Below are positions 1 to 6,454 of a DNA stretch of 9,868 nucleotides, piece after piece (the stretch's first letter is position 1; each line of letters opens with the position of its first letter). Source of the stretch: an uncultured Eggerthellaceae bacterium (GTDB lineage: Bacteria > Actinomycetota > Coriobacteriia > Coriobacteriales > Eggerthellaceae); assembly GCA_910589135.1 (NCBI GenBank), contig CAJUSL010000059.1, positions 1 through 9,868 on the forward strand, given 5' to 3'. The position numbers and the translations under genes are program-made. The notes beneath the pieces were generated by a model. It worked only from the letters and a program-made list of their open reading frames with translations, did not search any database and had not been told where the DNA came from.

Positions 1-1
1 G

Positions 2-1516
2 CCCTGCCTTATCGGCACCGTGTCCATCGAGAACTCCGAGAAGCTCTCGCGCCTGCTCGACAAGCGCGGGATCAAGCACGAGACGCTGAACGCCAAGAAC
101 CACGAGCGCGAGGCCGTCATCGTCGCGCAGGCGGGCCGCATGGGCGCCGTCACCATCGCCACCAACATGGCCGGCCGCGGCACCGACATCATCCTGGGAG
201 GCAACGCCGACATGCTCGCGCTCGACATCCTGCGCCAGCGCGGCTTCGACCCCGACGGGCCCGAGCTCGACGAGGAGGGCAACCCCAACGAGAGCCTGCC
301 CGGCGAGGACGACCGCGCCGCGGCGCTCGCGGAGGCGCGCGAGATCTGCAGCGAGGAGCAGAAGAAGGTGCGCGAGGCGGGCGGCCTCTGCGTCATCGGC
401 ACCGAGCGGCACGAGTCGCGGCGCATCGACAACCAGCTGCGAGGCCGCGCCGGACGCCAGGGCGACCCCGGCGTCACCCAGTTCTACCTCTCGCTCGAGG
501 ACGACCTCATGCGCCTGTTCGGCGGCAACCGCATGGACAGCATCTCCAACATGATGCAGAAGACGGGCATCGAGGACGACATGCCCATCCAGGCGTCCAT
601 GGTCTCGAAGTCGATAGAAAGCGCGCAGCGCCAGGTGGAGTCGATGCACTTCGCGGCCCGAAAGTCCGTCCTCGAGTACGACGACGTGATGAACCTGCAG
701 CGCAAGGCGATCTACGAGGAGCGCAACTCCATCCTCGACGGCAAGGACGTCACCGAGAGCATCGCGCGCATCATCGAGGACTCCGTCGCCGACCAGGTTG
801 CCGAGAACCTCTCGGGCGACTCGGCGGACGACTGGGACAAGCGCGCGCTCGAGCTGTACGCTGCCAACATGACCGGCCGCGAGGACTTCAAGGTCGACGA
901 CGTCGACCACGACGAGGACCCGCAGGCCGTCTCCGACGCGCTGTACGACTTCATCCACGGCATCTACGAGCAGAAGGCGCAGGTGCTTGGCGAGGACGTG
1001 ACGAAGAGCCTGGCAAACCAGATCCTGCTGCGCATCATCGACACGCGCTGGATGGCGCACCTCTCCGAGATGGACTACCTGCGCTACGGCATCGGGCTGC
1101 GCGCGCTGGGGCAGCGCGACCCGCTGGTCGAGTACAAGAACGAGGCGTATCTCGCCTTCCAGAACCTCACCGCCACGATGTACGACGATTTCCTGCGCAC
1201 GTTTTTGCGCCTCGAGATCAACATCCGCATCGAGCAGCCCGCGCCGCAGCCCGAGGAGCGCAAGATGCAGTTCTCCTCGCCCGAGGCGGCGCTTGAGAAC
1301 ACCTCCGTCAGAAGCGCCGTGCCGGCGGGCCATGCCGCCCAGGCGCAGCAGGTTGCGGCGGCCGGCGCCGCTGCGGCGGGGGCCGCGCCCAAGCCCGCCA
1401 TGCAGAAGGCCGCCACGTTCGTGAAGGACAAGGAGGACCCGTTCGCCGACGTCGGCAGGAACGACCCGTGCCCGTGCGGCAGCGGCCTCAAGTACAAGAA
1501 GTGCCATGGCAAGTAA
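2..1516 (+). CDS. secA: Protein translocase subunit SecA, 3' part (5' end outside the window)
   Basis: ATP-driven motor that pushes preproteins through the SecYEG channel at the cytoplasmic membrane. The reading frame is open from base 2 (codons for PCLIGTVSIENSE, a SecA NBD2 hallmark), so the GTG at 20 is an internal Val and not the start; about 504 C-terminal residues are present of a protein usually near 850-950. Visible in order: the GRMGAVTIATNMAGRGTDI helicase motif (about 137-190); a charged insert; GTERHESRRIDNQL followed by RGRAGRQGD (motif VI, about 400-470); the helical scaffold/wing region with EYDDVMNLQRK; RWMAHLSEMDYLR near 1050-1080 (the IRA1 two-helix finger region); an Ala/Gln-rich linker; and a terminal SEC-C zinc motif CPCGSG...KKCH (Cys codons at 1469, 1475 and 1502, His at 1505). 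Stop TAA, overlapping prfB by 11 nt. Identity is certain. Whether this is the housekeeping copy or a paralogue is not settled, though the SEC-C tail and prfB linkage favour housekeeping SecA. Confidence 0.98.
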   Translation, partial: PCLIGTVSIENSEKLSRLLDKRGIKHETLNAKNHEREAVIVAQAGRMGAVTIATNMAGRGTDIILGGNADMLALDILRQRGFDPDGPELDEEGNPNESLPGEDDRAAALAEAREICSEEQKKVREAGGLCVIGTERHESRRIDNQLRGRAGRQGDPGVTQFYLSLEDDLMRLFGGNRMDSISNMMQKTGIEDDMPIQASMVSKSIESAQRQVESMHFAARKSVLEYDDVMNLQRKAIYEERNSILDGKDVTESIARIIEDSVADQVAENLSGDSADDWDKRALELYAANMTGREDFKVDDVDHDEDPQAVSDALYDFIHGIYEQKAQVLGEDVTKSLANQILLRIIDTRWMAHLSEMDYLRYGIGLRALGQRDPLVEYKNEAYLAFQNLTATMYDDFLRTFLRLEINIRIEQPAPQPEERKMQFSSPEAALENTSVRSAVPAGHAAQAQQVAAAGAAAAGAAPKPAMQKAATFVKDKEDPFADVGRNDPCPCGSGLKYKKCHGK

Positions 1517-2591
1517 GGAGCTCGAGGCGCTGGCTTCGCGCGTGGCCGACGCGAGAAGGTTCCTGCACGTAGACGACAAGGCGGCCGAGCTCGAAGCGCT
1601 CGAGGCCGAGATGGCCTCCCCGGGCTTCTGGGACGACGCCCAGGCCGCCCAGGAGGCGTCGAAGGCCGCCTCCGACATCCGCGATCTCATGTCGGAGTTC
1701 GACGCCGCGCAGGCGAGGCTCGACGACGCCTTCGCCGCCTACGAGCTCGCCGACGAGGACGAAGGCTTCCTTGCCGAGTACGAGGCGGCGGTGCGCGGGC
1801 TCGGGAAGATGCTCGACTCGCTCGAGGTCGCCTCATGGTTCTCCGGACGGTTCGACGCAGGCTCGGCCATCGTGTCCATCAACCCCGGCCAAGGCGGTCT
1901 CGAGGCCCAGGACTGGACCGAGATGCTGTTCCGCATGTACCGGCACTACGCCGCGAACAAGGGCTGGAAGCTCACCGAGCTCGACATCGTGCCGGGGGAG
2001 GGGATAGGGCTCGACAAGGCGGTGGCTCAGATCGACGGCCGCAACGCCTACGGCATGCTCGCCTCCGAGGCCGGCGTCCACCGCCTCGTGCGCATCTCGC
2101 CCACCGACGCGAAGAAGCGCCGGCACACCACGTTCGCATCCGTGGAGGTGCTGCCCGTGCTTCCCGACGACATCGAGGTCGACCTGAACCCGGCCGACGT
2201 GCGCGTGGACGTCTACCGCTCGAGCGGTCCCGGCGGCCAGTGCGTCAACACCACCGACTCGGCCGTGCGCCTCACGCACCTGCCCACCGGCATCGTGGTC
2301 ACCTGCCAGAACGAGAAGAGCCAGCTGCAGAACAAGGAGGCGGCGTTCCGCGTTCTGCGCGCGAAGCTCTACGAGATCGAGGAGCGCAAGCGCGCCGAGG
2401 AAATCGACGGCCTGCGCGGAGAGGTGATGGAGAACTCGTTCGGCTCGCAGGTGCGCAACTACGTGCTCTACCCGTACCAGATGGTGAAGGACCTCCGCAG
2501 CGGCGAGGAGACGGGCAACGTCGACGCCGTGCTCGACGGCGACCTGGAGGACTTCGTCATCGGCTACCACAAGTGGAAGGCCTCGCAGTAG
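1506..2591 (+). CDS. prfB: Peptide chain release factor 2 (RF2), without programmed frameshift, SPT anticodon tripeptide
   Basis: RF2 recognises UAA and UGA in the ribosomal A site and triggers peptidyl-tRNA hydrolysis. The 361 aa match the usual length (about 365). The N-terminal helical domain spans about 1-110. The codon-recognition domain contains GVHRLVR followed by S198-P199-T200, then DAKKRRHTTF. The catalytic GPGGQ loop is at 241-245, followed by CVNTTDSAVR, and the C-terminal block is GSQVRNYVLYPYQMVKDLR. The overall match is RF2 (RRHT, NEKSQLQNK, GSQ-RNYVL), not RF1. Two oddities: the reading tripeptide is SPT instead of SPF, and there is no in-frame UGA near codon 20, so the classical +1 autoregulatory frameshift is absent. 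The ATG at 1506 lies inside the secA end and has only a weak AAGAAG-like RBS, suggesting translational coupling; an in-frame CTG at 1530 sits 9 nt after TAAGGAG (1514-1520), but family length favours the ATG. Stop TAG. Confidence 0.97.
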   Translation: MASKELEALASRVADARRFLHVDDKAAELEALEAEMASPGFWDDAQAAQEASKAASDIRDLMSEFDAAQARLDDAFAAYELADEDEGFLAEYEAAVRGLGKMLDSLEVASWFSGRFDAGSAIVSINPGQGGLEAQDWTEMLFRMYRHYAANKGWKLTELDIVPGEGIGLDKAVAQIDGRNAYGMLASEAGVHRLVRISPTDAKKRRHTTFASVEVLPVLPDDIEVDLNPADVRVDVYRSSGPGGQCVNTTDSAVRLTHLPTGIVVTCQNEKSQLQNKEAAFRVLRAKLYEIEERKRAEEIDGLRGEVMENSFGSQVRNYVLYPYQMVKDLRSGEETGNVDAVLDGDLEDFVIGYHKWKASQ

Positions 2592-2678
2592 CACGCGAGG
2601 GACGGAAGGCGTCGTCTTTGTGATAGCCTGTTCCCATATCCGTTTCACCCATCGTTTCTGCCGATTCAAGGGGGATAT
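2592..2678 (+). promoter_or_regulatory. Spacer before the transketolase genes, possible weak promoter
   Basis: This is one of the few non-coding stretches and is visibly less GC-rich than its surroundings (around 2616-2660). It contains TTGTGA at 2618-2623 and CATATC at 2635-2640, but their 11-nt spacing does not make a canonical sigma70-type promoter. No hairpin with a T-tract was seen, so there is no evidence of a terminator after prfB. A promoter here is an inference from base composition only. Confidence 0.25.
2668..2674 (+). promoter_or_regulatory. Ribosome binding site AAGGGGG for the transketolase N-subunit
   Basis: This purine run ends 4 nt before GTG 2679 and is the reason for choosing that start. 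It is only 2 nt from an out-of-frame ATG at 2677, too close for efficient initiation there. A second in-frame start, ATG 2703, has only a weak AGGG (2695-2698) upstream. Confidence 0.55.
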
Positions 2679-3539
2679 GTGGCCGATTCAACGCAGGGCG
2701 CGATGACGCCCGACCAGCTGCGTGCGACCGCGCAGGGCCTTCGGGCCGACATCATCGACATGATATGCAAGGCGAAAAGCGGCCATCCCGGTGGCTCGCT
2801 TTCCTGCATCGACATCCTGTGCGCGCTCTACTTCGGCGGCGTCATGCGCTACGACGCCGCCGACCCCGAGCTTCCCGCGCGCGACAGGTTCATCCTCGCG
2901 AAGGGCCACGCCGCGCCGGCGCTCTACGCGACGCTGGCCAAGGCGGGCTTCATCCCGCACGACGAGCTCGGAACGCTCCGCAAGCTCGGAAGCAGGCTGC
3001 AGGGCCATCCCGACTCGTCGCTCGTGCCCGGCGTCGAGGTGTCCACCGGCTCCCTCGGGCAGGGGCTTTCCATCGCCTGCGGGCTCGCGTGCGGGCTGCG
3101 CCTCGACGGTTCTGGTTCCACGGTGTTCGCGCTTCTCGGCGACGGCGAGTGCGAGGAGGGCCAGGTGTGGGAGGCGGCGATGTTCGCCGCGCACCAGCGC
3201 CTCGGCAACCTCGTCGCCATCATAGACGCCAACGGCCTGCAGATCGACGGCGCCGTCTGCGACGTGTGCGACCCGGGCGACCTGGGCGCGAAGTTCGCCG
3301 CCTTCGGGTGGAAGGTTTCCTCCGTCGACGGCCACGATCTGGGCCAGCTCGTGGAGGCGTTTCGCCAGGCCAAGGCGTACGACGGCAACGCGCCGCAGGC
3401 GATCGTCGCCCGCACCGTCAAGGGCAAGGGCGTGTCGTTCATGGAGGGCCAGTGCGGCTGGCACGGCAAGGCGCCCAGCGAGGCGGAGGCCGATGCGGCC
3501 CTGAGCGAGCTGGCCGGCACGGAAGGAGGCGCGCTGTGA
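2679..3539 (+). CDS. Transketolase, N-terminal (thiamine diphosphate pyrophosphate-binding) subunit
   Basis: First half of a split transketolase, which transfers two-carbon ketol units between sugar phosphates in the non-oxidative pentose phosphate pathway in the cytoplasm. The 286 aa contain SGHPGGSLS (34-42), LAKGHAAPALY (73-83), the thiamine-diphosphate/Mg signature GDGECEEG (154-161) completed by N185 in DANGLQID, and the conserved tail TVKGKGVSFMEG with WHGKAP (261-266). The length is typical for the N-subunit of split enzymes seen in archaea and many Gram-positives. The GTG at 2679 is chosen for its AAGGGGG RBS. ATG 2703 (Met9) is a real alternative, because it gives about 25 residues before SGHPGG, nearer the family norm. 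Stop TGA overlaps the next gene's GTG (GTGA), so the two subunits are translationally coupled and presumably made 1:1. A dihydroxyacetone synthase-like or DXS-like role is less likely, since the motifs are transketolase-type. Confidence 0.95.
   Translation: MADSTQGAMTPDQLRATAQGLRADIIDMICKAKSGHPGGSLSCIDILCALYFGGVMRYDAADPELPARDRFILAKGHAAPALYATLAKAGFIPHDELGTLRKLGSRLQGHPDSSLVPGVEVSTGSLGQGLSIACGLACGLRLDGSGSTVFALLGDGECEEGQVWEAAMFAAHQRLGNLVAIIDANGLQIDGAVCDVCDPGDLGAKFAAFGWKVSSVDGHDLGQLVEAFRQAKAYDGNAPQAIVARTVKGKGVSFMEGQCGWHGKAPSEAEADAALSELAGTEGGAL
3521..3529 (+). promoter_or_regulatory. Strong ribosome binding site GGAAGGAGG for the transketolase C-subunit
   Basis: A near-perfect Shine-Dalgarno sequence inside the end of the upstream gene, 6 nt before GTG 3536. 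It fixes the start of the C-subunit even though the same frame is open for over 750 nt further upstream. Confidence 0.85.
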
Positions 3540-4519
3540 TACGGCTTGCAAACGAGCAGGAGGCGGCGCAGAAGAAGGCGACCCGCGCGGCCTACGGCGA
3601 GACGCTCGCCGAGCTGCTGGGCGAGGGGATGCCCATCGTCGCGGTGGACGCCGACCTGTCCGGGTCCACCACCACCTCGAAGTTCGCCGCGAGCTCCGAG
3701 GAAGCGGCGCGGCGCCTGTTCAACGTCGGCATCGCCGAGCAGAACATGGTCGACGTCGCCGCCGGGCTCGCGCTTGCGGGCAACGTTGCCTTCACGGGGT
3801 CCTTCGCCGTGTTCGGCACGGGCCGCGCCTACGACCAGATCCGCAACACGGTGTGCTATTCCAACCTTGACGTGAAGATCGCGCCGACGCACGCCGGCAT
3901 CTCCGTCGGGCCGGACGGCGGCTCGCATCAGATGATCGAGGACATCGCGCTCATGCGGGCGCTTCCGCGCATGCGCGTGCTCGTGCCCGCCGACTACAAC
4001 TCCGCGAAGGCCGCCCTGCGCCTGGCGGCGCAGACGCCCGGCCCCGTCTACGTGCGCCTCGGGCGCGCAAGCGTGCCCGCCGTGTACGCGGACGGCTCCG
4101 AGTTCGCCGTGGGGCAGGCCAACGTCGTGCGCGAGGGGACGGACGTCACCATCGTGGCCTGCGGCGTCGAGATGCGCGAGGCCCTGCTCGCCGCCGACGC
4201 GCTCGCCGATCGGGGCATCTCCGCCGAGGTCGTCGACGCCTTCTGCGTGAAGCCGCTCGACGCCGACACCATCGTCGCGTCCGCCGCCAAGACCGGCTGC
4301 GTCGTCACCGCCGAGGAGCATTCCGTCAACGGCGGCCTGGGCGAGGCCGTCGCGCACGCGCTGGCCGAGCGGCATCCCGTTCCCGTGTCCATGGTGGGCA
4401 TGCGGGACGCGTTCGGCAAGTCGGGCGAGTTCGAGGAGCTGTTGGAATACTTCTCGCTAGGTTACAAGGCGATTGCCGATGCCGCGTCGAAGGTTTATGC
4501 CAAGGCCAATAACTGCTAG
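3536..4519 (+). CDS. Transketolase, C-terminal (pyrimidine-binding plus C-terminal domain) subunit
   Basis: Second half of the split transketolase, 327 aa. It supplies the residues that activate the thiamine diphosphate aminopyrimidine: NVGIAEQNM with the catalytic Glu at residue 68. Then come GSFAVFGTGRAYDQIRN (88-104), the substrate-contacting THAGISVGPDGGSHQ (118-132) and PADYNSAK (151-158). The last third is the C-terminal transketolase domain with VDAFCVKPLD (233-242), EEHSVNGGLGEAV (260-272) and FGKSGEFEELL (293-303). The start is GTG 3536, fixed by the GGAAGGAGG RBS and by the 4-nt GTGA overlap with the N-subunit; the start codon is not visible as Met in a long upstream-open frame. Both halves are needed for an active site, which would form at the subunit interface. 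Stop TAG. The pair lies between prfB and ftsE, which are closer neighbours in several other Gram-positives. Confidence 0.95.
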   Translation: MIRLANEQEAAQKKATRAAYGETLAELLGEGMPIVAVDADLSGSTTTSKFAASSEEAARRLFNVGIAEQNMVDVAAGLALAGNVAFTGSFAVFGTGRAYDQIRNTVCYSNLDVKIAPTHAGISVGPDGGSHQMIEDIALMRALPRMRVLVPADYNSAKAALRLAAQTPGPVYVRLGRASVPAVYADGSEFAVGQANVVREGTDVTIVACGVEMREALLAADALADRGISAEVVDAFCVKPLDADTIVASAAKTGCVVTAEEHSVNGGLGEAVAHALAERHPVPVSMVGMRDAFGKSGEFEELLEYFSLGYKAIADAASKVYAKANNC

Positions 4520-4569
4520 AATTCTATATTCGAGTCCCAGTTGAACACGACACGAACGGAGCAACCACT
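4517..4569 (+). promoter_or_regulatory. AT-rich spacer before ftsE, candidate promoter with -10 TATATT
   Basis: A sharp drop in GC just after the transketolase stop. It contains a 10-bp perfect palindrome TAGAATTCTA (4517-4526) that includes the stop codon, running into TATATT (4525-4530), a five-of-six match to a -10 box. No good -35 lies 16-18 nt upstream. TTGAAC at 4541-4546 resembles a -35 but has no -10 at the right distance. GGAG at 4558-4561 is the likely ftsE RBS, 8 nt before the GTG. A promoter for ftsEX here is plausible but unproven. Confidence 0.35.
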
Positions 4570-5490
4570 GTGGCACAAGACTTTAACCGCGGGCCTGCCC
4601 AGGCCGGCGGAAGAAGGGCCAGCCATGCCGCGCCTGCCCAGATGCAAGGCGTGCCCATGGGGCAGATGGGCCAGGGTTACGCGGCGCAGCAGGCGCAGGT
4701 CGCAGGCGCGCGCAACAAGGCCCAGCTGACGTCCCAGCTGTCCCAGGCTCTTCCCGAGCTCGATGTGAACGAGGTGCAGGCGCACAGCGGCACCCCCGTC
4801 ATCACCTTCGACCATGTGACGAAAATCTATCCGGCTCAGCCCAACCGCCCGGCGCTCTCCGACGTCTCCCTGCAGATCTTCGCAGGCGAGTTCCTGTTCC
4901 TGGTGGGCCATTCCGGGTCGGGCAAGTCAACGTTCATCAAGCTGCTCACCCGCGAGATCAAGCCCACGCAGGGCCATATCTACGTCGCGGACGAGGACCT
5001 CACCACCATGAGGAACTGGCGCGTTCCCTACCTGCGCCGCAACATCGGCTGCGTCTTCCAGGACTTCAAGCTGCTTCCCAACAAGACGATGTTCGAGAAC
5101 GTCGCCTTCGCGCTGGAGGTCATCGGGAAGTCCAAGCACGTCGTCAAGACGCAGGTTCCCGAGGTGCTGCGCCTGGTCGGCCTGCAGGACAAGTTCAAGA
5201 AGCTGCCCGACCAGCTCTCCGGCGGCGAGCAGCAGCGCGTGTCCATCGCGCGCGCCCTCGTGAACCGCCCGCCGCTGCTCATCTGCGACGAGCCCACCGG
5301 AAACCTTGACCCGCAGACCTCGCGCGGCATCATGGACCTTCTCGAGCGAATCAACCGCACGGGCACCACCATCCTCGTCGCCACGCACGACCGCGAGATG
5401 GTGGACAACATGCGCAGGCGCGTCATCGCGCTCGACCGCGGCCACCTCACCCGCGACCAGGACAGGGGGGTGTACGGCTTCGATGTCTAG
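4570..5490 (+). CDS. ftsE: Cell division ATP-binding protein FtsE with a Gln/Ala-rich N-terminal extension
   Basis: ATPase half of FtsEX, an ABC-type complex that does not transport but transmits ATP-driven conformational changes to peptidoglycan hydrolases outside the membrane. The ABC domain starts near residue 76 (PVITFDHVTKIYP) and has Walker A GHSGSGKST (113-121), Q-loop VFQDFKLLP with Q164, signature LSGGEQQR (216-223), Walker B LLICDE (236-241) followed by PTGNLD, and H-loop ATHD (H273). FtsE is normally about 220-230 aa; this one is 306 because of an N-terminal stretch rich in Gln, Ala, Gly and Met (for example QGVPMGQMGQGYAAQQAQ). The start GTG 4570 has GGAG 8 nt upstream. In-frame ATG 4642 and GTG 4765 could shorten the protein (GTG 4765 would give about 241 aa) but lack clear RBSs. 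GC-rich third positions through the extension support it being coding. Stop TAG, overlapping ftsX by 8 nt. Confidence 0.95.
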   Translation: MAQDFNRGPAQAGGRRASHAAPAQMQGVPMGQMGQGYAAQQAQVAGARNKAQLTSQLSQALPELDVNEVQAHSGTPVITFDHVTKIYPAQPNRPALSDVSLQIFAGEFLFLVGHSGSGKSTFIKLLTREIKPTQGHIYVADEDLTTMRNWRVPYLRRNIGCVFQDFKLLPNKTMFENVAFALEVIGKSKHVVKTQVPEVLRLVGLQDKFKKLPDQLSGGEQQRVSIARALVNRPPLLICDEPTGNLDPQTSRGIMDLLERINRTGTTILVATHDREMVDNMRRRVIALDRGHLTRDQDRGVYGFDV

Positions 5491-6397
5491 TTTCGGTTAC
5501 TTCATCAAGGAGTCGCTGCAGGGCTTCGCCCGCAACTTCTCGACGGCGCTCGGCTCCATCATCACCATCTTCCTCTCGCTGCTCGTCATCGGCGTGTTTC
5601 TCGTCGGCGGCGCCATGCTCGACAACCTCATCACCTCCGTCGAGAGCGAGGTGTCCATCACCGCCTACGTCAACGACGAGGCCGAGCAGGGCTCGATCGA
5701 CCGCGTGATGGAGGACGTCAAGGGCATGGAGGGGGTTTCTTCGGTCGGCTTCACCACCAAAGACCAGGCCCTCGAGAACTTCAAGAGCTCCATGACCTCC
5801 AACCCCGAGATCATCGACCAGCTCGACGGCACGAATCCGCTTCCGGCGTCCATCGACGTCGAGCTGTCCGACCCGCAGATGGTGCAGACGGTGGCCAACG
5901 AGATCGAGAACAACGCCATCTACCGCACGATCTGCGAGGACTCCAACAACGTCGGCGACTCGATCAAGTACGGCCAAGGCACCGTCGAGCGCCTCTTCCA
6001 ACTGACGAACTACGTCCGCTACATCGGCGCCGCCCTCGTCGTGCTGCTTATCTTCATCGCGCTGGTGTTCATCAACAACACCATCCGCCTGGCCATCCTC
6101 GCGCGCCGCAAGGAAATCGCCATCATGCGCCTGGTCGGCGCGTCGAACGGCTTCATCCGCGGGCCCTTCCTCATGGAGGGCGCCATCCATTCGCTCATCG
6201 GCAGCCTGCTTGCCGTGCTCGTCATCCAGCTGCTCAGGATGTTCGCCATCCCGCAGCTCGAGTCGGCCATCCGATTCCTCAACTTCTCGGTCGACGGAAC
6301 CACGTACCTGTTCATCTACCTGCTGCTCATCGTGGCCGGCCTCATCATCGGCCTCATCGGCTCGGCCATCGCCATGAGGCGATACCTGAAGGTCTAG
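5483..6397 (+). CDS. ftsX: Cell division protein FtsX, membrane subunit of FtsEX
   Basis: Integral membrane partner of FtsE. Its extracellular loop contacts and activates cell-wall hydrolases or their regulators. The 304 aa show the usual plan: a short cytoplasmic start (MSSFGYFIKESLQGFARN), TM1 about 23-46, a large extracellular domain about 47-178 (beginning SVESEVSITAYVNDEAEQ), TM2 about 180-205, the conserved cytoplasmic loop RRKEIAIMRLVGASNGFIRGPF (209-229), TM3 about 231-252, and TM4 about 273-298 ending AMRRYLKV. The start ATG 5483 lies within the ftsE end (8-nt overlap), with a G-run (AGGGGGG, 5464-5470) 12 nt upstream serving as a rather distant RBS; coupling to ftsE is likely. Stop TAG, followed by a hairpin. 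No EnvC-like coiled-coil or NlpC/P60 hydrolase gene lies next to it, so its hydrolase partner must be encoded elsewhere unless the S41 neighbour fills that role. Confidence 0.96.
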   Translation: MSSFGYFIKESLQGFARNFSTALGSIITIFLSLLVIGVFLVGGAMLDNLITSVESEVSITAYVNDEAEQGSIDRVMEDVKGMEGVSSVGFTTKDQALENFKSSMTSNPEIIDQLDGTNPLPASIDVELSDPQMVQTVANEIENNAIYRTICEDSNNVGDSIKYGQGTVERLFQLTNYVRYIGAALVVLLIFIALVFINNTIRLAILARRKEIAIMRLVGASNGFIRGPFLMEGAIHSLIGSLLAVLVIQLLRMFAIPQLESAIRFLNFSVDGTTYLFIYLLLIVAGLIIGLIGSAIAMRRYLKV

Positions 6398-6403
6398 CAA
6401 CGA

Positions 6404-6425
6404 CATGGCGCCTCCGGGCGCCATG
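6404..6425 (+). other. Perfect 9-bp hairpin with UCCG tetraloop between ftsX and the S41 gene
   Basis: CATGGCGCC (6404-6412), loop TCCG, GGCGCCATG (6417-6425). The loop is of the UNCG type closed by C-G, a class known to be unusually stable in RNA. No T-tract follows, so it is not a classical intrinsic terminator. It begins 7 nt after the ftsX stop and ends 29 nt before the next start. Possible roles are mRNA 3'-end protection, a processing site or weak attenuation; all are inference. Confidence 0.6.
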
Positions 6426-6454
6426 CGCAGACGCCGAGGACACGAAGGCTTCCG

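Noticed and set aside
20..22. GTG at 20 as the start of secA
   Set aside because: The frame continues upstream to the window edge with conserved SecA residues (LIGT before VSIENSE), so it is an internal Val codon.
1826..2623. Plus-strand overlapping frame inside prfB (about 260 codons, Arg/Gly/Pro-rich)
   Set aside because: It lies wholly within a well-conserved RF2 coding sequence, has no RBS or domain, and shows the composition typical of an out-of-frame GC-rich shadow.
2765..3535. Open frame upstream of and continuous with the transketolase C-subunit, giving a 584-residue product
   Set aside because: The upstream part is Arg-rich shadow sequence overlapping the real N-subunit. A perfect RBS and the GTGA overlap place the start at 3536.
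5465..5470. Run of six G at the ftsE end (and another at 8395-8400 in rnr) as a slippage or recoding site
   Set aside because: Both genes read through in frame with conserved flanks. The ftsE run is better explained as the ftsX RBS.
6398..6454. Rho-independent terminator after ftsX
   Set aside because: The hairpin is perfect, but no T-tract follows, and the next gene starts 29 nt later with a good RBS.
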